This document shows, one piece after another, positions 9,220-17,881 of a stretch of DNA of 64,000 nucleotides. Each line of letters starts with the position of its first letter. Position 1 is the first letter of the stretch. A program made the translations under genes and the position numbers. Origin of the DNA: Streptomyces sp. CA-278952 (lineage in GTDB: Bacteria > Actinomycetota > Actinomycetes > Streptomycetales > Streptomycetaceae); NCBI RefSeq assembly GCF_028747205.1, contig NZ_CP112880.1, positions 6,324,001 to 6,388,000 of the forward strand. Direction: 5' to 3'. The notes beneath the pieces are model-generated. The model did no database searches and was not told where the DNA came from. It saw only the letters and a list, made by a program, of their open reading frames with translations.

Positions 9220-9383
9220 CCGGCCTCAACACCATCCTGATCGTCGTCGGCCTCTTCCTGGCCGGCGGCGTCTACTCCTTCGCGAAGCAGGGGATGCCCA
9301 AGGGCGTCATCGTGCTGCTGTCGATCGGCTCCGTGATGTGCGTGGTGGCGGGCATCCTGCGGATCCAGGGACTGTGGGACTGA
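9216..9383 (+). CDS. 55-residue membrane protein inside the his operon
   Basis: This small frame starts at a GTG that overlaps the hisB stop as GTGA and ends 10 bp before hisH. It encodes two hydrophobic helices (residues about 4-18 and 31-47) joined by a short basic turn, FAKQGMPKG. It has no known enzymatic motif. Tight coupling between hisB and hisH implies it is translated. I recall a comparable short gene in the same position in other Streptomyces. A role in histidine synthesis is not shown. Confidence 0.8.
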   Translation: MTGLNTILIVVGLFLAGGVYSFAKQGMPKGVIVLLSIGSVMCVVAGILRIQGLWD

Positions 9384-9393
9384 GAGGCACGCT

Positions 9394-10107
9394 GTGACTG
9401 ACAAATCGACTGGCAAATCGACTGGCAAGCCGGCTGACGAAGTGGCTGACGCATCGGGTCGCACATCGGCCGGCAAGAAGAAGGTCGTCGTCTTCGACTA
9501 CGGCTTCGGCAACGTCCGTTCCGCCGAGCGGGCCCTCGCCCATGTCGGCGCCGACGTCGAGATCACCCGCGACTACGACCGCGCGATGAACGCCGACGGG
9601 CTCCTCGTCCCCGGCGTCGGCGCGTTCTCCGCCTGCATGGACGGGCTCAAGCGGGCCCGCGGAGACTGGATCGTCGGCCGCCGGCTCTCCGGCGGCCGCC
9701 CCGTCATGGGCATCTGCGTCGGGATGCAGATCCTCTTCGAGCGCGGCATCGAGCACGGCGTGGAGACCGAGGGCCTGGACGAATGGCCCGGCACGGTCGG
9801 CCCCCTGAAGGCCGACGTCGTCCCGCACATGGGGTGGAACACCGTCGAGGCCCCCGAGGACTCCCGGCTCTTCGCGGGCCTGGACGCCGAAGCCCGGTAC
9901 TACTTCGTGCACTCCTACGCGGCGCACGACTGGTCCCTCGAAGTGACCAACGCCAAGATCCGTGCCCCCAAGGTCACCTGGGCCACGCACGGCGAACGGT
10001 TCGTGGCCGCCGTGGAGAACGGCGCGCTGTGGGCCACCCAGTTCCACCCCGAGAAGTCCGGCGACGCCGGCGCCCAGCTGCTGACCAACTGGATCGAGAC
10101 GCTGTAA
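9394..10107 (+). CDS. hisH: Imidazole glycerol phosphate synthase, glutaminase subunit
   Basis: HisH releases ammonia from glutamine and channels it to HisF. The class I amidotransferase triad is visible: nucleophile Cys108 in MGICVGMQ, and His218 and Glu220 in QFHPEKSGD. The 237-residue product is longer than usual because of a polar N-terminal extension of about 28 residues containing [19 protein letters not shown]. At DNA level this comprises short tandem repeats. The conserved domain begins at [15 protein letters not shown]. The GTG at 9394 is the listed start, but the extension has no obvious purpose. Confidence 0.96.
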   Translation: MTDKSTGKSTGKPADEVADASGRTSAGKKKVVVFDYGFGNVRSAERALAHVGADVEITRDYDRAMNADGLLVPGVGAFSACMDGLKRARGDWIVGRRLSGGRPVMGICVGMQILFERGIEHGVETEGLDEWPGTVGPLKADVVPHMGWNTVEAPEDSRLFAGLDAEARYYFVHSYAAHDWSLEVTNAKIRAPKVTWATHGERFVAAVENGALWATQFHPEKSGDAGAQLLTNWIETL

Positions 10108-10832
10108 TGCCGAAGCTTGAACTGCTCCCCGCCGTCGACGTCCGCGACGGCCAGGCCGTCCGCCTCGTGCACGGCGAGTCCGGCTCCGAGACCTCCTACG
10201 GATCCCCGTTGGAGGCCGCCCTCGCCTGGCAGCGCGCCGGCGCCGAGTGGCTGCACCTCGTCGACCTGGACGCCGCCTTCGGCACCGGCGACAACCGCGC
10301 CCTGATCGCCGAGGTCGCCCGGGCCATGGACATCAAGGTCGAGCTGTCCGGCGGCATCCGCGACGACGCCTCGCTCGCCGCCGCCCTCGCCACCGGCTGC
10401 CGCCGGGTCAACCTCGGCACCGCCGCCCTGGAGACCCCGGAGTGGGTCGCCAAGGTCATCGCCGAGCACGGCGACCAGATCGCCGTCGGCCTCGACGTCC
10501 GCGGCACCACCCTGCGCGGCCGGGGCTGGACCCGAGACGGCGGCGACCTCTACGAGACCCTCGCCCGCCTCGACGCCGAGGGCTGCGCCCGCTACGTCGT
10601 CACCGACATCGCCAAGGACGGCACGCTGGAGGGCCCCAACCTGGGCCTGCTGCGGGACGTCTGCGCGGCCACCGACCGCCCGGTCGTCGCCTCCGGCGGC
10701 GTCTCCTCCCTCGACGATCTCCGCGCCATCTCCCTCCTCGTCCCCGAAGGCGTCGAGGGCGCGATCGTCGGCAAGGCGCTGTACGCGAAGGCGTTCACGC
10801 TGGAAGAGGCCCTCAAGGCGGTCGCCGCATGA
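10107..10832 (+). CDS. priA: Bifunctional phosphoribosyl isomerase PriA (HisA/TrpF)
   Basis: In actinobacteria this (beta-alpha)8 barrel isomerises both ProFAR in histidine synthesis and phosphoribosyl anthranilate in tryptophan synthesis. The 241-residue product keeps the residues reported for the Streptomyces enzyme: Asp11 in PAVDVRDG, Arg19, Trp141 in GRGWTRDGG and Asp171 in [12 protein letters not shown]. No trpF gene is present in the trp clusters of this window, which supports dual function. The ATG at 10107 overlaps the last base of the hisH stop region, and the gene is coupled to the next by ATGA. Confidence 0.95.
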   Translation: MPKLELLPAVDVRDGQAVRLVHGESGSETSYGSPLEAALAWQRAGAEWLHLVDLDAAFGTGDNRALIAEVARAMDIKVELSGGIRDDASLAAALATGCRRVNLGTAALETPEWVAKVIAEHGDQIAVGLDVRGTTLRGRGWTRDGGDLYETLARLDAEGCARYVVTDIAKDGTLEGPNLGLLRDVCAATDRPVVASGGVSSLDDLRAISLLVPEGVEGAIVGKALYAKAFTLEEALKAVAA

Positions 10833-11251
10833 CCGGTTCACCCGAGTCCACCGCCGCTTCCTCCGTACGCCGGATCTCCACCGGCGCGCCCTGGGAGGAG
10901 AAGTTCGGCTACTCGCGCGCTGTCGAGCTCCCCAACGGGCTCGTCCTGGTCGCCGGCTGCACCTCCATGGTCAACGGCCAGATCTCCGCGGGCTCACCCT
11001 ACGAGCAGGCGATCACCTCCTTCGACGTCGCGTTCGCGGCGCTGGAGCAGGTGGGCCTCACCCGGGAGGACGTCGTCCGCACCCGGATGTACCTCACGCA
11101 CGCCCGGGACGTGGAGGACATCGGCCGCGCCCACAAGGAGCTGTTCGACGCCGTGCGCCCCGCCGCCTCCATGATCATCGTGTCCGGTTTCGTGGACCCG
11201 AGCCTGGTCGTCGAGGTCGAGGTCGAGGCCTACCGGGGAGGCGCGAAGTGA
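10829..11251 (+). CDS. RidA/YjgF family enamine deaminase
   Basis: The 140-residue product belongs to the RidA/YjgF/YER057c family, which hydrolyses reactive enamine and imine intermediates. Visible features are the hydrophobic strand [15 protein letters not shown] near residue 37, [25 protein letters not shown] near 67 and the C-terminal [15 protein letters not shown], where the core Arg/Glu positions of the family lie. It is translationally coupled to priA upstream and to hisF downstream (4-bp overlaps). The exact substrate is unknown, and a link to the amidotransferase step is inferred from location only. Confidence 0.88.
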   Translation: MTGSPESTAASSVRRISTGAPWEEKFGYSRAVELPNGLVLVAGCTSMVNGQISAGSPYEQAITSFDVAFAALEQVGLTREDVVRTRMYLTHARDVEDIGRAHKELFDAVRPAASMIIVSGFVDPSLVVEVEVEAYRGGAK

Positions 11252-12003
11252 GCCTCGCCGTACGGGTCATCCCCTGCCTGGACGTCGACAACGGCCGGGT
11301 CGTCAAGGGCGTCAACTTCCAGAATCTGCGCGACGCGGGCGACCCCGTCGAGATGGCCAAGCTGTACGACGCCGAGGGCGCCGACGAGCTGACCTTCCTC
11401 GACATCACCGCCTCCAGCGGCGACCGCGAGACGACGTACGACGTGGTCCGCCGCACCGCCGAGCAGGTCTTCATCCCGCTGACCGTCGGCGGCGGCGTCC
11501 GCACCCCGGACGACGTCGACAAGCTGCTGCGCGCCGGGGCCGACAAGGTCGGCGTCAACACCGCCGCCATCGCCCGCCCCGACCTCATCCGTGAGATCGC
11601 CGAACGCTTCGGACGCCAGGTCCTGGTGCTCTCCGTCGACGCCCGCCGCACCCCGGAGGGCACGTTCGAGGTCACCACGCACGGCGGCCGCAAGGGCACC
11701 GGCATCGACGCCGTCGAGTGGGCCCACCGGGCCGCCGAGCTGGGCGCGGGCGAAATCCTGCTCAACTCGATGGACGCCGACGGCACGAAGGACGGCTACG
11801 ACACCGAGATGATCGAGGCGGTACGGAAGCACGTCACCGTCCCCGTCATCGCCTCCGGCGGCGCGGGCCGGCTCGCCGACTTCGCCCCGGCGATCGAGGC
11901 GGGGGCCGACGCGGTGCTCGCCGCGTCCGTCTTCCACTTCGGCGACCTGCGGATCTCCGAGGTCAAGGGCGCCCTGCGGGAAGCCGGCCACCCGGTCCGC
12001 TGA
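11248..12003 (+). CDS. hisF: Imidazole glycerol phosphate synthase, cyclase subunit
   Basis: HisF is the (beta-alpha)8 partner of HisH. It makes imidazoleglycerol phosphate and AICAR from PRFAR and ammonia. The 251-residue product begins [18 protein letters not shown] with the catalytic Asp at position 12, has [23 protein letters not shown] near 77 and ends with [13 protein letters not shown] plus [14 protein letters not shown] near 205-230, both phosphate-binding segments. It starts at a GTG that overlaps the RidA stop. It is the last gene of the operon and is followed after 15 bp by a 17-bp-stem hairpin. Confidence 0.97.
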   Translation: MSLAVRVIPCLDVDNGRVVKGVNFQNLRDAGDPVEMAKLYDAEGADELTFLDITASSGDRETTYDVVRRTAEQVFIPLTVGGGVRTPDDVDKLLRAGADKVGVNTAAIARPDLIREIAERFGRQVLVLSVDARRTPEGTFEVTTHGGRKGTGIDAVEWAHRAAELGAGEILLNSMDADGTKDGYDTEMIEAVRKHVTVPVIASGGAGRLADFAPAIEAGADAVLAASVFHFGDLRISEVKGALREAGHPVR

Positions 12004-12018
12004 GCACGTGACGAGAAC

Positions 12019-12059
12019 CGGCGGTATCACCGGCCCACCCGAGGCCGGTGATACCGCCG
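12019..12059 (+). terminator. Hairpin terminator of the his operon
   Basis: A perfect 17-bp stem (12019-12035 with 12043-12059) encloses a 7-base loop. There is no T-run, as is usual for terminators in high-G+C actinobacteria. The stem contains GGTATCAC/GTGATACC, the same half-sites as the operator-like repeat upstream of hisD. Confidence 0.75.
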
Positions 12060-12203
12060 ATGCGTGTTCACGGGACGCGGCGTGAGAGTGGCGAACGCCG
12101 ACGGACGACGTCGGCGGCCACGCGGCGCACCCCGAGCCCCCGGACGACGGGCTTCACAGGCCTCGCGTGGTGTGGTTCCGCCACCACCGAGAGGATCCCC
12201 CTC

Positions 12204-13127
12204 GTGCAGCAGCACCTCCTCCCCTCGCACCAGCACCCCCCACGCCCGAGCCGCCCCCGTACGCTCGCGGGTCTGCTGACCGCCGCCGCGGCCACCGCCG
12301 GTCTCCTGATGACCGCCCTGGTCCCGGGCGCCCAGGCCGCCGACAACCCCTACGAGCGCGGCCCGGCCCCCACCAACGCCTCCATCGAGGCGAGCCGCGG
12401 CTCCTACGCCACCTCGCAGACCTCCGTCTCCTCGCTCGTCGTGAGCGGGTTCGGCGGCGGCACCATCCACTACCCGACCTCCACCGCCGACGGCACGTTC
12501 GGCGCGGTCGTCATCTCGCCCGGCTTCACCGCCTACGAGTCCTCCATCGCCTGGCTCGGCCCGCGCCTGGCGTCCCAGGGCTTCGTGGTCTTCACCATCG
12601 ACACCAACACCACGCTCGACCAGCCCGACAGCCGGGGCCGCCAACTCCTCGCCGCGCTGGACTACCTGACCCAGCGCAGCTCGGTGCGGACCCGCGTCGA
12701 CGCCTCCCGGCTCGGGGTGATGGGCCACTCGATGGGAGGCGGCGGCAGCCTGGAGGCGGCCAAGAGCCGCACCTCGCTGAAGGCGGCGATCCCGCTGACC
12801 GGCTGGAACACCGACAAGACCTGGCCCGAACTGCGCACACCGACCCTCGTGGTGGGTGCGGACGGTGACTCGGTCGCCCCCGTCTCCACGCACTCCGAGC
12901 CGTTCTACGAGTCGCTTCCCGGCTCCCTGGACAAGGCCTATCTGGAGCTGCGCGGCGCCTCGCACTTCACGCCGAACAGCTCCAACACGACGATCGCGAA
13001 GTACAGCATTTCCTGGCTGAAGCGATTCATCGACAACGACACCCGCTACGAGCAGTTCCTCTGCCCGCTCCCGCAGCCGAGCCTGACCATCGCGGAGTAC
13101 CGGGGCAACTGCCCGCACACCGCGTAA
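12204..13127 (+). CDS. Secreted cutinase / PET-hydrolase-type polyester esterase
   Basis: The 307-residue alpha/beta hydrolase closely resembles actinobacterial cutinases that cleave polyesters, including PET. It has a Sec-type signal peptide with a Leu/Ala-rich core and cleavage after AQA (residue 45), leaving a mature enzyme of 262 residues. The catalytic triad is Ser176 in GHSMGGG, Asp222 in GADGDSVAP and His254 in GASHFTPN. The oxyanion hole should use Phe108 and Met177, and Trp201 lines the cleft. Cys287 and Cys303 can form the C-terminal disulfide of this family. The GTG start at 12204 has GAGAGGA upstream. The gene lies between two hairpins and is probably monocistronic. Confidence 0.93.
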   Translation: MQQHLLPSHQHPPRPSRPRTLAGLLTAAAATAGLLMTALVPGAQAADNPYERGPAPTNASIEASRGSYATSQTSVSSLVVSGFGGGTIHYPTSTADGTFGAVVISPGFTAYESSIAWLGPRLASQGFVVFTIDTNTTLDQPDSRGRQLLAALDYLTQRSSVRTRVDASRLGVMGHSMGGGGSLEAAKSRTSLKAAIPLTGWNTDKTWPELRTPTLVVGADGDSVAPVSTHSEPFYESLPGSLDKAYLELRGASHFTPNSSNTTIAKYSISWLKRFIDNDTRYEQFLCPLPQPSLTIAEYRGNCPHTA

Positions 13128-13147
13128 TCCCGGCGTCCTCCGGCCCC

Positions 13148-13175
13148 GCCGCGCTGTGCTCCGGCACAGCGCGGC
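13148..13175 (+). terminator. Hairpin terminator after the cutinase gene
   Basis: A perfect 12-bp stem (13148-13159 with 13164-13175) around a TCCG loop lies 20 bp after the cutinase stop. There is no T-run. Confidence 0.7.
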
Positions 13176-13273
13176 AGGGCTCCGGCTGGGAGCGCGCACC
13201 GCACCGGGCCGACCCCGCCGGGGACCTGGACGCGGCGCTTCCACCCTCGCCGCCGCGACCGTACGGTGCCGGT

Positions 13274-16200
13274 GTGACCCCATCGACGACCGTGCGCAGT
13301 CCGCTCCGGCTGTACGGCCGGGACGATGAACTCGCCACTCTGGAAAGCCTGTTGGAGCTGCTGTGGCGGGGTGACGGAGGTGCGCTCGTGCTGGCCGCAC
13401 CGCCCGGTCTCGGCCGTACGGCGCTGCTGCGCGCCGCCGCCGAAGCACACCGCGACCGGGGCCCCGTGCTGTACGCCACGGCCGGCTCCGCCGGACGGTC
13501 GATGCCGGGTGGCGGGCCGGTCTCTCTGCTCGGCCCGTCGCTCGCCAGCGGTCTGTCGCCCGCCACCCCGTACCCGGTCCTCACCCCCGAGGCGCTGGCC
13601 CGCCGACTGCGGGAACCGGGCACCGGGCGCCCCCTGTTGGTCTGCGCCGACGACGCGCATGCCTGGGACCGGGCGTCCCGGTCCGCCCTCGCCTTCGCGG
13701 CCCGCGGGCTGGGCCCGGGCAGCCGGACCGCCGTCCTGCTCTCGGCCGCCGACGGCACCGCCTTCGCCGGGCTGCCCACGCTCCACCTCGCCCCCCTGGA
13801 CGAGGGTGCGGCCTCGGCGCTCCTGGACCGGCTGACCGGCGGCGCGGCTCTCGGCGCGGACCCCGGTACGGCCCCCGGCACGGCCCTCGGGTCGACTCCT
13901 GATACGGCCCCCGGTACGGCCGGTGGTGCGGCCTTCGGTACGCCCCCCGGTACGGCTTTCGGGTCGGCTCCCGGTACGGCCCCCGGCACGGCTCTCGGGT
14001 CGGCTCCCGGTGCGGAGGGGGTCGACCCGGTCGTGCGGGCCGAGCTACTCCGTGAGGCGGCCGGAAACCCGCGCCTGCTCGCCGGGCTCACGGGCCGCCT
14101 CACCCCGGACCAGCTCGCCGGCCGCACCCCGCTGCCCTATCCGCTGCCCGGCGGCGAAGCGGTGCTCGCCGCCCACGCCGAACGGCTCGACGGCCTCCCG
14201 GACCGGACCCGCACCCTGCTCCTGCTCGCCGCCGCGGCCCAGGAGCACGAGCCGGACGGCGCCGGGGCGGACGCCCTGCTCCTGCTGCGCGCGGGCACCC
14301 GCGGAGGACTGCCCCGGGACTTCCTGGACCGGGCCCTGTTCGGTACCACCGCCACCGACGGCCTCCTTCAACGGGCGGGCAGCCGCGTCCACTTCGCCCA
14401 CCGCCTCGTCGCCCGCGCCGTACTCCACCATGCCCCTCGGTCCCACCGTCGCGCCGCCCACGAACTGCTCGCCACCCTGTTGGCGGAGACCGGCGACCGG
14501 GCTTTCCCGGGCACCTCCACCTCGTCCTCCCCGTCCCCGCCGCCCTCCCCGTCCCCTCCGCACACCCCGGCCACCGCGCCCCCACCCGTCCCGCTCCCCG
14601 CCCTCGTCCAGCGGGCCTGTGCCGCGCCCGGGCCGGACGCCGCGCTGGCCGCCCGGCTCGAAGCGGCCGCCAAAGCCCCCTTCCCGCACGCCGAACGTTC
14701 CGCCGCCCTGGCCCGCGCCGCCCTGCTCTCCACCGAACCTGCGCTGCGGGCGGCCCGCCTCGCCGCGGCGGCCGAGCAGGCGGGGCTCGCGGGCGACCCG
14801 GCCCTGGCCCGGGCCCTGCTGGCCAGGGCCGGACCCCGGGCGCCCGGCGCGGAGGGGCCGGCCCCCGAGTCCGTGCGGGGCCTCGCCCCCTACGTCCACG
14901 GCATGCTGGCCCTGCGCTCCGGGCCCGCGGCCGACGCCCACGAAGCGCTGCTCGCCGCGGCGACGCTGCTCGGCCCGCACGATCCGCGCCGGACCCTCGA
15001 CGCCCTCCTCGGCGCCGCCGAGGCGGCTTGGTCGGCGGGGGACGCGTTCGGCTACCTCGACGCCATGAACCGTCTCGCCCGCACCCCGCTGGAGGCGGGC
15101 CTGGAGGAGTACCGGGCCGGCATGTGCGCCGTGCTGGAAGGCCGCACCGCCGAGGGGCACACCCTGCTCCGTCACTGCCTCGACCCCGCCGGGGACCCCG
15201 GCGCCCCGGCCGCGCTGCTCCGCGCCGGGGTCGCGGCCCTGGTCCTCGGGGACGTCGCCGCCGCCTGCCGCGCGGGCGCCCGCGCGCTCGCCGCCGTACG
15301 GACCAGGGGCCCCGACGCGCTGCTGCCCCAGGCCCTCGAACACCTCGCCTACGCCGAACTGCGGGCCGGACGCCACGCCGGAGCGCGGGCCCACGCCCTG
15401 GAGGGGCTGCACGCCGCCCGCCGTACGGGGCAGCCCAACAGCTCCGCCCATCTGCACGCCGTGCTCGCCCTCGCCGCCTCGGTGGAGGGGCCCGCCGAGG
15501 CGTGCGCCGCGCACGCGGACGCCGCGCTGACCGGGGCAGGACCGCACGGGCTGGCCCAGGCGGTCACCCTCGCCACCTGGGCCCGGGCCCGCGCGGACCT
15601 GGCCTCCGGGCGGCCCGGCGAGGCGGCCGCCCGGCTGGCCCCCCTCGTCGGGACCGGCCCCGGGCGGGGCCACTTCGCCGCCCGGATGCTCGCCGTGCCC
15701 TGCTGGGTCGAGGCCGCCGTGCTGGGCGGCCGACAGCCCGAGGAGTCCCGCGGACTCGACGCCGCCGTCGACGAGTTCGCGTCCTGGGCCGCCCGGACCG
15801 CCGACCCGGGGGCCCCCGCCCAACTGGCCCGCTGCCGGGCCCTGCTGGCCCCCGCCGACGAGGCCGACACCCGTTACGCCGAGGCCCTGGCCCACCACGG
15901 CCGGGCGGGCGGCGACTTCGAACGGGCCCGCACCCAACTGCTCTACGGGCAGTGGCTGCGCCGCCGTCGGCGCACCCGCGAGGCCCGCGGCCCGCTGCGA
16001 GACGCCCTGGTCGCCTTCCAACGCTGCTCGGCCCGTGCCTGGGCCGACCGGGCGGCCGGGGAGCTGCGGGCGGCGGGGGAGCCGGTCGGGACCCCGCGGA
16101 ACGCGGCGGACGGACCGCTGGCGGCGCTCACCCCCCAGCAGCTGCGCATCGCCCGCTGCGTCGCCGAAGGGGCCACCAACAGGGAAGTGGCGCTGCGCTT

Positions 16201-16300
16201 GTCGCTCAGCCCCCGCACGGTCGACCACCACCTCCGCAACGTCTTCGCCGCCCTCGGCATCCGCTCCCGCACCGAACTGGTCCGGCTGCTCGCCGGTTAG
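13274..16300 (+). CDS. Large ATP-binding LuxR-family (LAL) transcriptional regulator
   Basis: The 1008-residue product has the LAL architecture: an N-terminal STAND-type NTPase, a long helical TPR-like middle, and a C-terminal LuxR helix-turn-helix (LTPQQLRIARCVAEGATNREV, then LSLSPRTVDHHLRNVFAALG, about residues 950-1005). Walker B is LLVCADDAHAWD with Asp126-Asp127. The P-loop is APPGLGRTAL (residues 42-50), with Arg48 where lysine is expected, so ATP use may be altered. Residues about 193-247 are a low-complexity insertion of PGTAPGTALGS-type repeats, and residues about 415-440 are Pro/Ser-rich. Target genes are unknown. Confidence 0.9.
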   Translation: MTPSTTVRSPLRLYGRDDELATLESLLELLWRGDGGALVLAAPPGLGRTALLRAAAEAHRDRGPVLYATAGSAGRSMPGGGPVSLLGPSLASGLSPATPYPVLTPEALARRLREPGTGRPLLVCADDAHAWDRASRSALAFAARGLGPGSRTAVLLSAADGTAFAGLPTLHLAPLDEGAASALLDRLTGGAALGADPGTAPGTALGSTPDTAPGTAGGAAFGTPPGTAFGSAPGTAPGTALGSAPGAEGVDPVVRAELLREAAGNPRLLAGLTGRLTPDQLAGRTPLPYPLPGGEAVLAAHAERLDGLPDRTRTLLLLAAAAQEHEPDGAGADALLLLRAGTRGGLPRDFLDRALFGTTATDGLLQRAGSRVHFAHRLVARAVLHHAPRSHRRAAHELLATLLAETGDRAFPGTSTSSSPSPPPSPSPPHTPATAPPPVPLPALVQRACAAPGPDAALAARLEAAAKAPFPHAERSAALARAALLSTEPALRAARLAAAAEQAGLAGDPALARALLARAGPRAPGAEGPAPESVRGLAPYVHGMLALRSGPAADAHEALLAAATLLGPHDPRRTLDALLGAAEAAWSAGDAFGYLDAMNRLARTPLEAGLEEYRAGMCAVLEGRTAEGHTLLRHCLDPAGDPGAPAALLRAGVAALVLGDVAAACRAGARALAAVRTRGPDALLPQALEHLAYAELRAGRHAGARAHALEGLHAARRTGQPNSSAHLHAVLALAASVEGPAEACAAHADAALTGAGPHGLAQAVTLATWARARADLASGRPGEAAARLAPLVGTGPGRGHFAARMLAVPCWVEAAVLGGRQPEESRGLDAAVDEFASWAARTADPGAPAQLARCRALLAPADEADTRYAEALAHHGRAGGDFERARTQLLYGQWLRRRRRTREARGPLRDALVAFQRCSARAWADRAAGELRAAGEPVGTPRNAADGPLAALTPQQLRIARCVAEGATNREVALRLSLSPRTVDHHLRNVFAALGIRSRTELVRLLAG
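13849..14014 (+). repeat. Degenerate in-frame tandem repeat within the LAL regulator gene
   Basis: About 165 bp are built from variants of CCCGGTACGGC and CTCGGGTCGGCTCCC. They translate to Pro-Gly-Thr-Ala and Leu-Gly-Ser runs. The repeat stays in frame and lies just after the NTPase segment, so it probably encodes a flexible linker prone to slippage. Confidence 0.75.
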
Positions 16301-16363
16301 AAGGGGTCGGGAAGGCCCGGAGGTTGCGAGACCGTGATGACGAGTTCCGCGCAGACCCCTAGG

Positions 16364-16379
16364 TACCGACTGGGCGGTA
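16364..16379. promoter_or_regulatory. TetR-type operator-like palindrome
   Basis: TACCGACTGGGCGGTA is an imperfect palindrome with arms TACCG/CGGTA. It resembles the ACCGACCGGTCGGT-type sites bound by many actinobacterial TetR regulators. It lies about 106 bp upstream of the PucR-type gene. No TetR gene adjoins it, so the regulator is unknown. Confidence 0.4.
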
Positions 16380-16485
16380 TGTCATTCTGCGGGCGTCAGG
16401 ATCGTGTCGCCGCGCTCGCGCCCCGCCCGGGCCGGGTGCCGGGCCCGCCGCTCGCGCGGCCGGTCGATTCCCGGTGGAGGCCGCC

Positions 16486-17769
16486 ATGCCACAGGTCGTA
16501 CGTTCGCGGATCGGGGCGCCGCACCGCCCGTCCCCGGCAACGCCGTTGCCGCACCGCTTCCGGTCCCTGGCCGACCGCGAGGCCGTCGAGGTGCTGCACC
16601 GGGCCGCCCGGGTCCTCGTCGCCTCGCTGCCGGCCCTCACCGACCGGCTCGTCGAGGCCCTGTACGCCCAGGAGCCCGGCTACCGGGCGGCCATCGACTC
16701 CGGCCGGGCCGAGGTCTGGCAGGAGGTCCACCACTCGCTGCGGCACAACGTCGGCTCCCTGATCCAGCCCCGGGAGTTCCGGGAGCCCGCCCACCGCACC
16801 TCCCGCTGGATCGGTGAGATCCGCGCCGAGCAGGGCGTGCCGCTCGACGCCGTCCTGCACGCCTTCCGGATGGGCGGCGCGATGGTCTGGCAGGACCTCG
16901 TGGACGAGACCGCCCGGCGCGACCCCGACGACGTGCGGCTGCTCGTCCATGTCGCCGCCGACGTGTGGAACTTCGTCGATGAGCACTGCGGGATCGTCGC
17001 GGACGCCTACCGGCAGGCCGAGCGGCGGCTGTCCTGGCGGCGCGAGAACCGCCAGCGGCTCATGGTCGCCGCCCTGCTGGACGGGACCGCCCGGATCGCG
17101 GACCTTGCCGAGGCGGCCGCGATGCTGGGCCTGCCGGAGCAGGGCCGCTACGCCGTGCTCGCGGTGGCCGCCGCCCCGCGCGGTCCGGGGTCCGCCGCCC
17201 GCCCGCCGTTGACGCTGCCCGCCGCCGCCCCGGACGCCCCGGCGCTCTGGCACCCGGGCCCGGACGCCGAGTTCGCCATCCTGCCGCTGGCGGGCCCGCC
17301 CGGCGAGCTGGGCGAGCTGGCCGCCGCGCTGGACGTGCCGGCCGGCGTCCGGGCCGGGATCGGCTCCGCCGTCGAGGGCCTGGCCGCCCTCGGCGACGCC
17401 CGGAGGCTGGCGGAGACCGCGCTGCGCGCCTGTCCCGCGTCCGGGGGCACCGTCCTGCTCGACGAGCACCTCCCGGACGCCCTGGTCGTGTCCTCCCCGG
17501 CGCTCGCCGGGGCGCTCGCCGACCGGGTGCTGGGCCCGCTGGACCGCCTGGACCCCGCCGACCGCGACGTCATCGTGGAGACCCTCACCGCCTGGCTGGA
17601 CGCGGACGGCTCGGCGCAGCGGGCGGGCGCGAAGCTCTACTGCCACCGCAACACCGTCCTCAACCGCCTCCGCCGCTTCGAACAGCTCACCGGCCGCTGC
17701 CTGACCCGCCCCCGGGACGCGGTCGAGGTCTCGCTCGCCCTGGCGGCGCGGCGGCTGCTCGGCACCTGA
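16486..17769 (+). CDS. PucR-type helix-turn-helix transcriptional regulator
   Basis: The 427-residue product has a helical N-terminal sensor region (about 10-190), a GGDEF-like middle segment with TLPAAAPDAPALW near 240, and a C-terminal PucR helix-turn-helix (TLTAWLDADGSAQRAGAKLY then CHRNTVLNRLRRFEQLTG, about 365-403). Such regulators often control purine or aromatic-compound metabolism. No such target adjoins this gene, so its regulon is unknown. The ATG at 16486 is chosen because GGAGG lies five bases upstream. An in-frame GTG at 16474 lacks this. The start codon is preceded by about 185 bp without a gene. Confidence 0.85.
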   Translation: MPQVVRSRIGAPHRPSPATPLPHRFRSLADREAVEVLHRAARVLVASLPALTDRLVEALYAQEPGYRAAIDSGRAEVWQEVHHSLRHNVGSLIQPREFREPAHRTSRWIGEIRAEQGVPLDAVLHAFRMGGAMVWQDLVDETARRDPDDVRLLVHVAADVWNFVDEHCGIVADAYRQAERRLSWRRENRQRLMVAALLDGTARIADLAEAAAMLGLPEQGRYAVLAVAAAPRGPGSAARPPLTLPAAAPDAPALWHPGPDAEFAILPLAGPPGELGELAAALDVPAGVRAGIGSAVEGLAALGDARRLAETALRACPASGGTVLLDEHLPDALVVSSPALAGALADRVLGPLDRLDPADRDVIVETLTAWLDADGSAQRAGAKLYCHRNTVLNRLRRFEQLTGRCLTRPRDAVEVSLALAARRLLGT

Positions 17770-17823
17770 AGAGCTGACATCCGAAGAGTCGGCACTTGAA
17801 GAGCCGGCACCTGGAGAACTTCG
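17764..17823 (+). repeat. Four 15-bp tandem units spanning the stop of the PucR-type gene
   Basis: Units with core TGAAGAGCCGGCACC repeat every 15 bp from 17764. The TGA stop of the upstream gene is in the first unit. The last unit is degenerate and runs into the ArsR operator. Confidence 0.6.
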
Positions 17824-17850
17824 CAACAAATATTGCGCAATTATTGTTGC
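17823..17850. promoter_or_regulatory. AT-rich palindromic operator upstream of the ArsR-like gene
   Basis: A 28-bp near-palindrome with outer arms GCAACAA/TTGTTGC and inner TTGCGCAA lies 31 bp before the ArsR-type start. A further perfect GTTGCGCAAC begins at 17846. It is the most AT-rich spot in this region and probably overlaps the promoter. It is the likely autoregulatory site of the adjacent repressor. Confidence 0.65.
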
Positions 17851-17881
17851 GCAACTTTTCCTGTGCATCTACGGTCGAGTC

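Noticed and set aside
14045..16231. Large antisense frame opposite the LAL regulator
   Set aside because: It has a Gly/Arg-rich shadow composition, while the plus-strand product carries NTPase and LuxR motifs.
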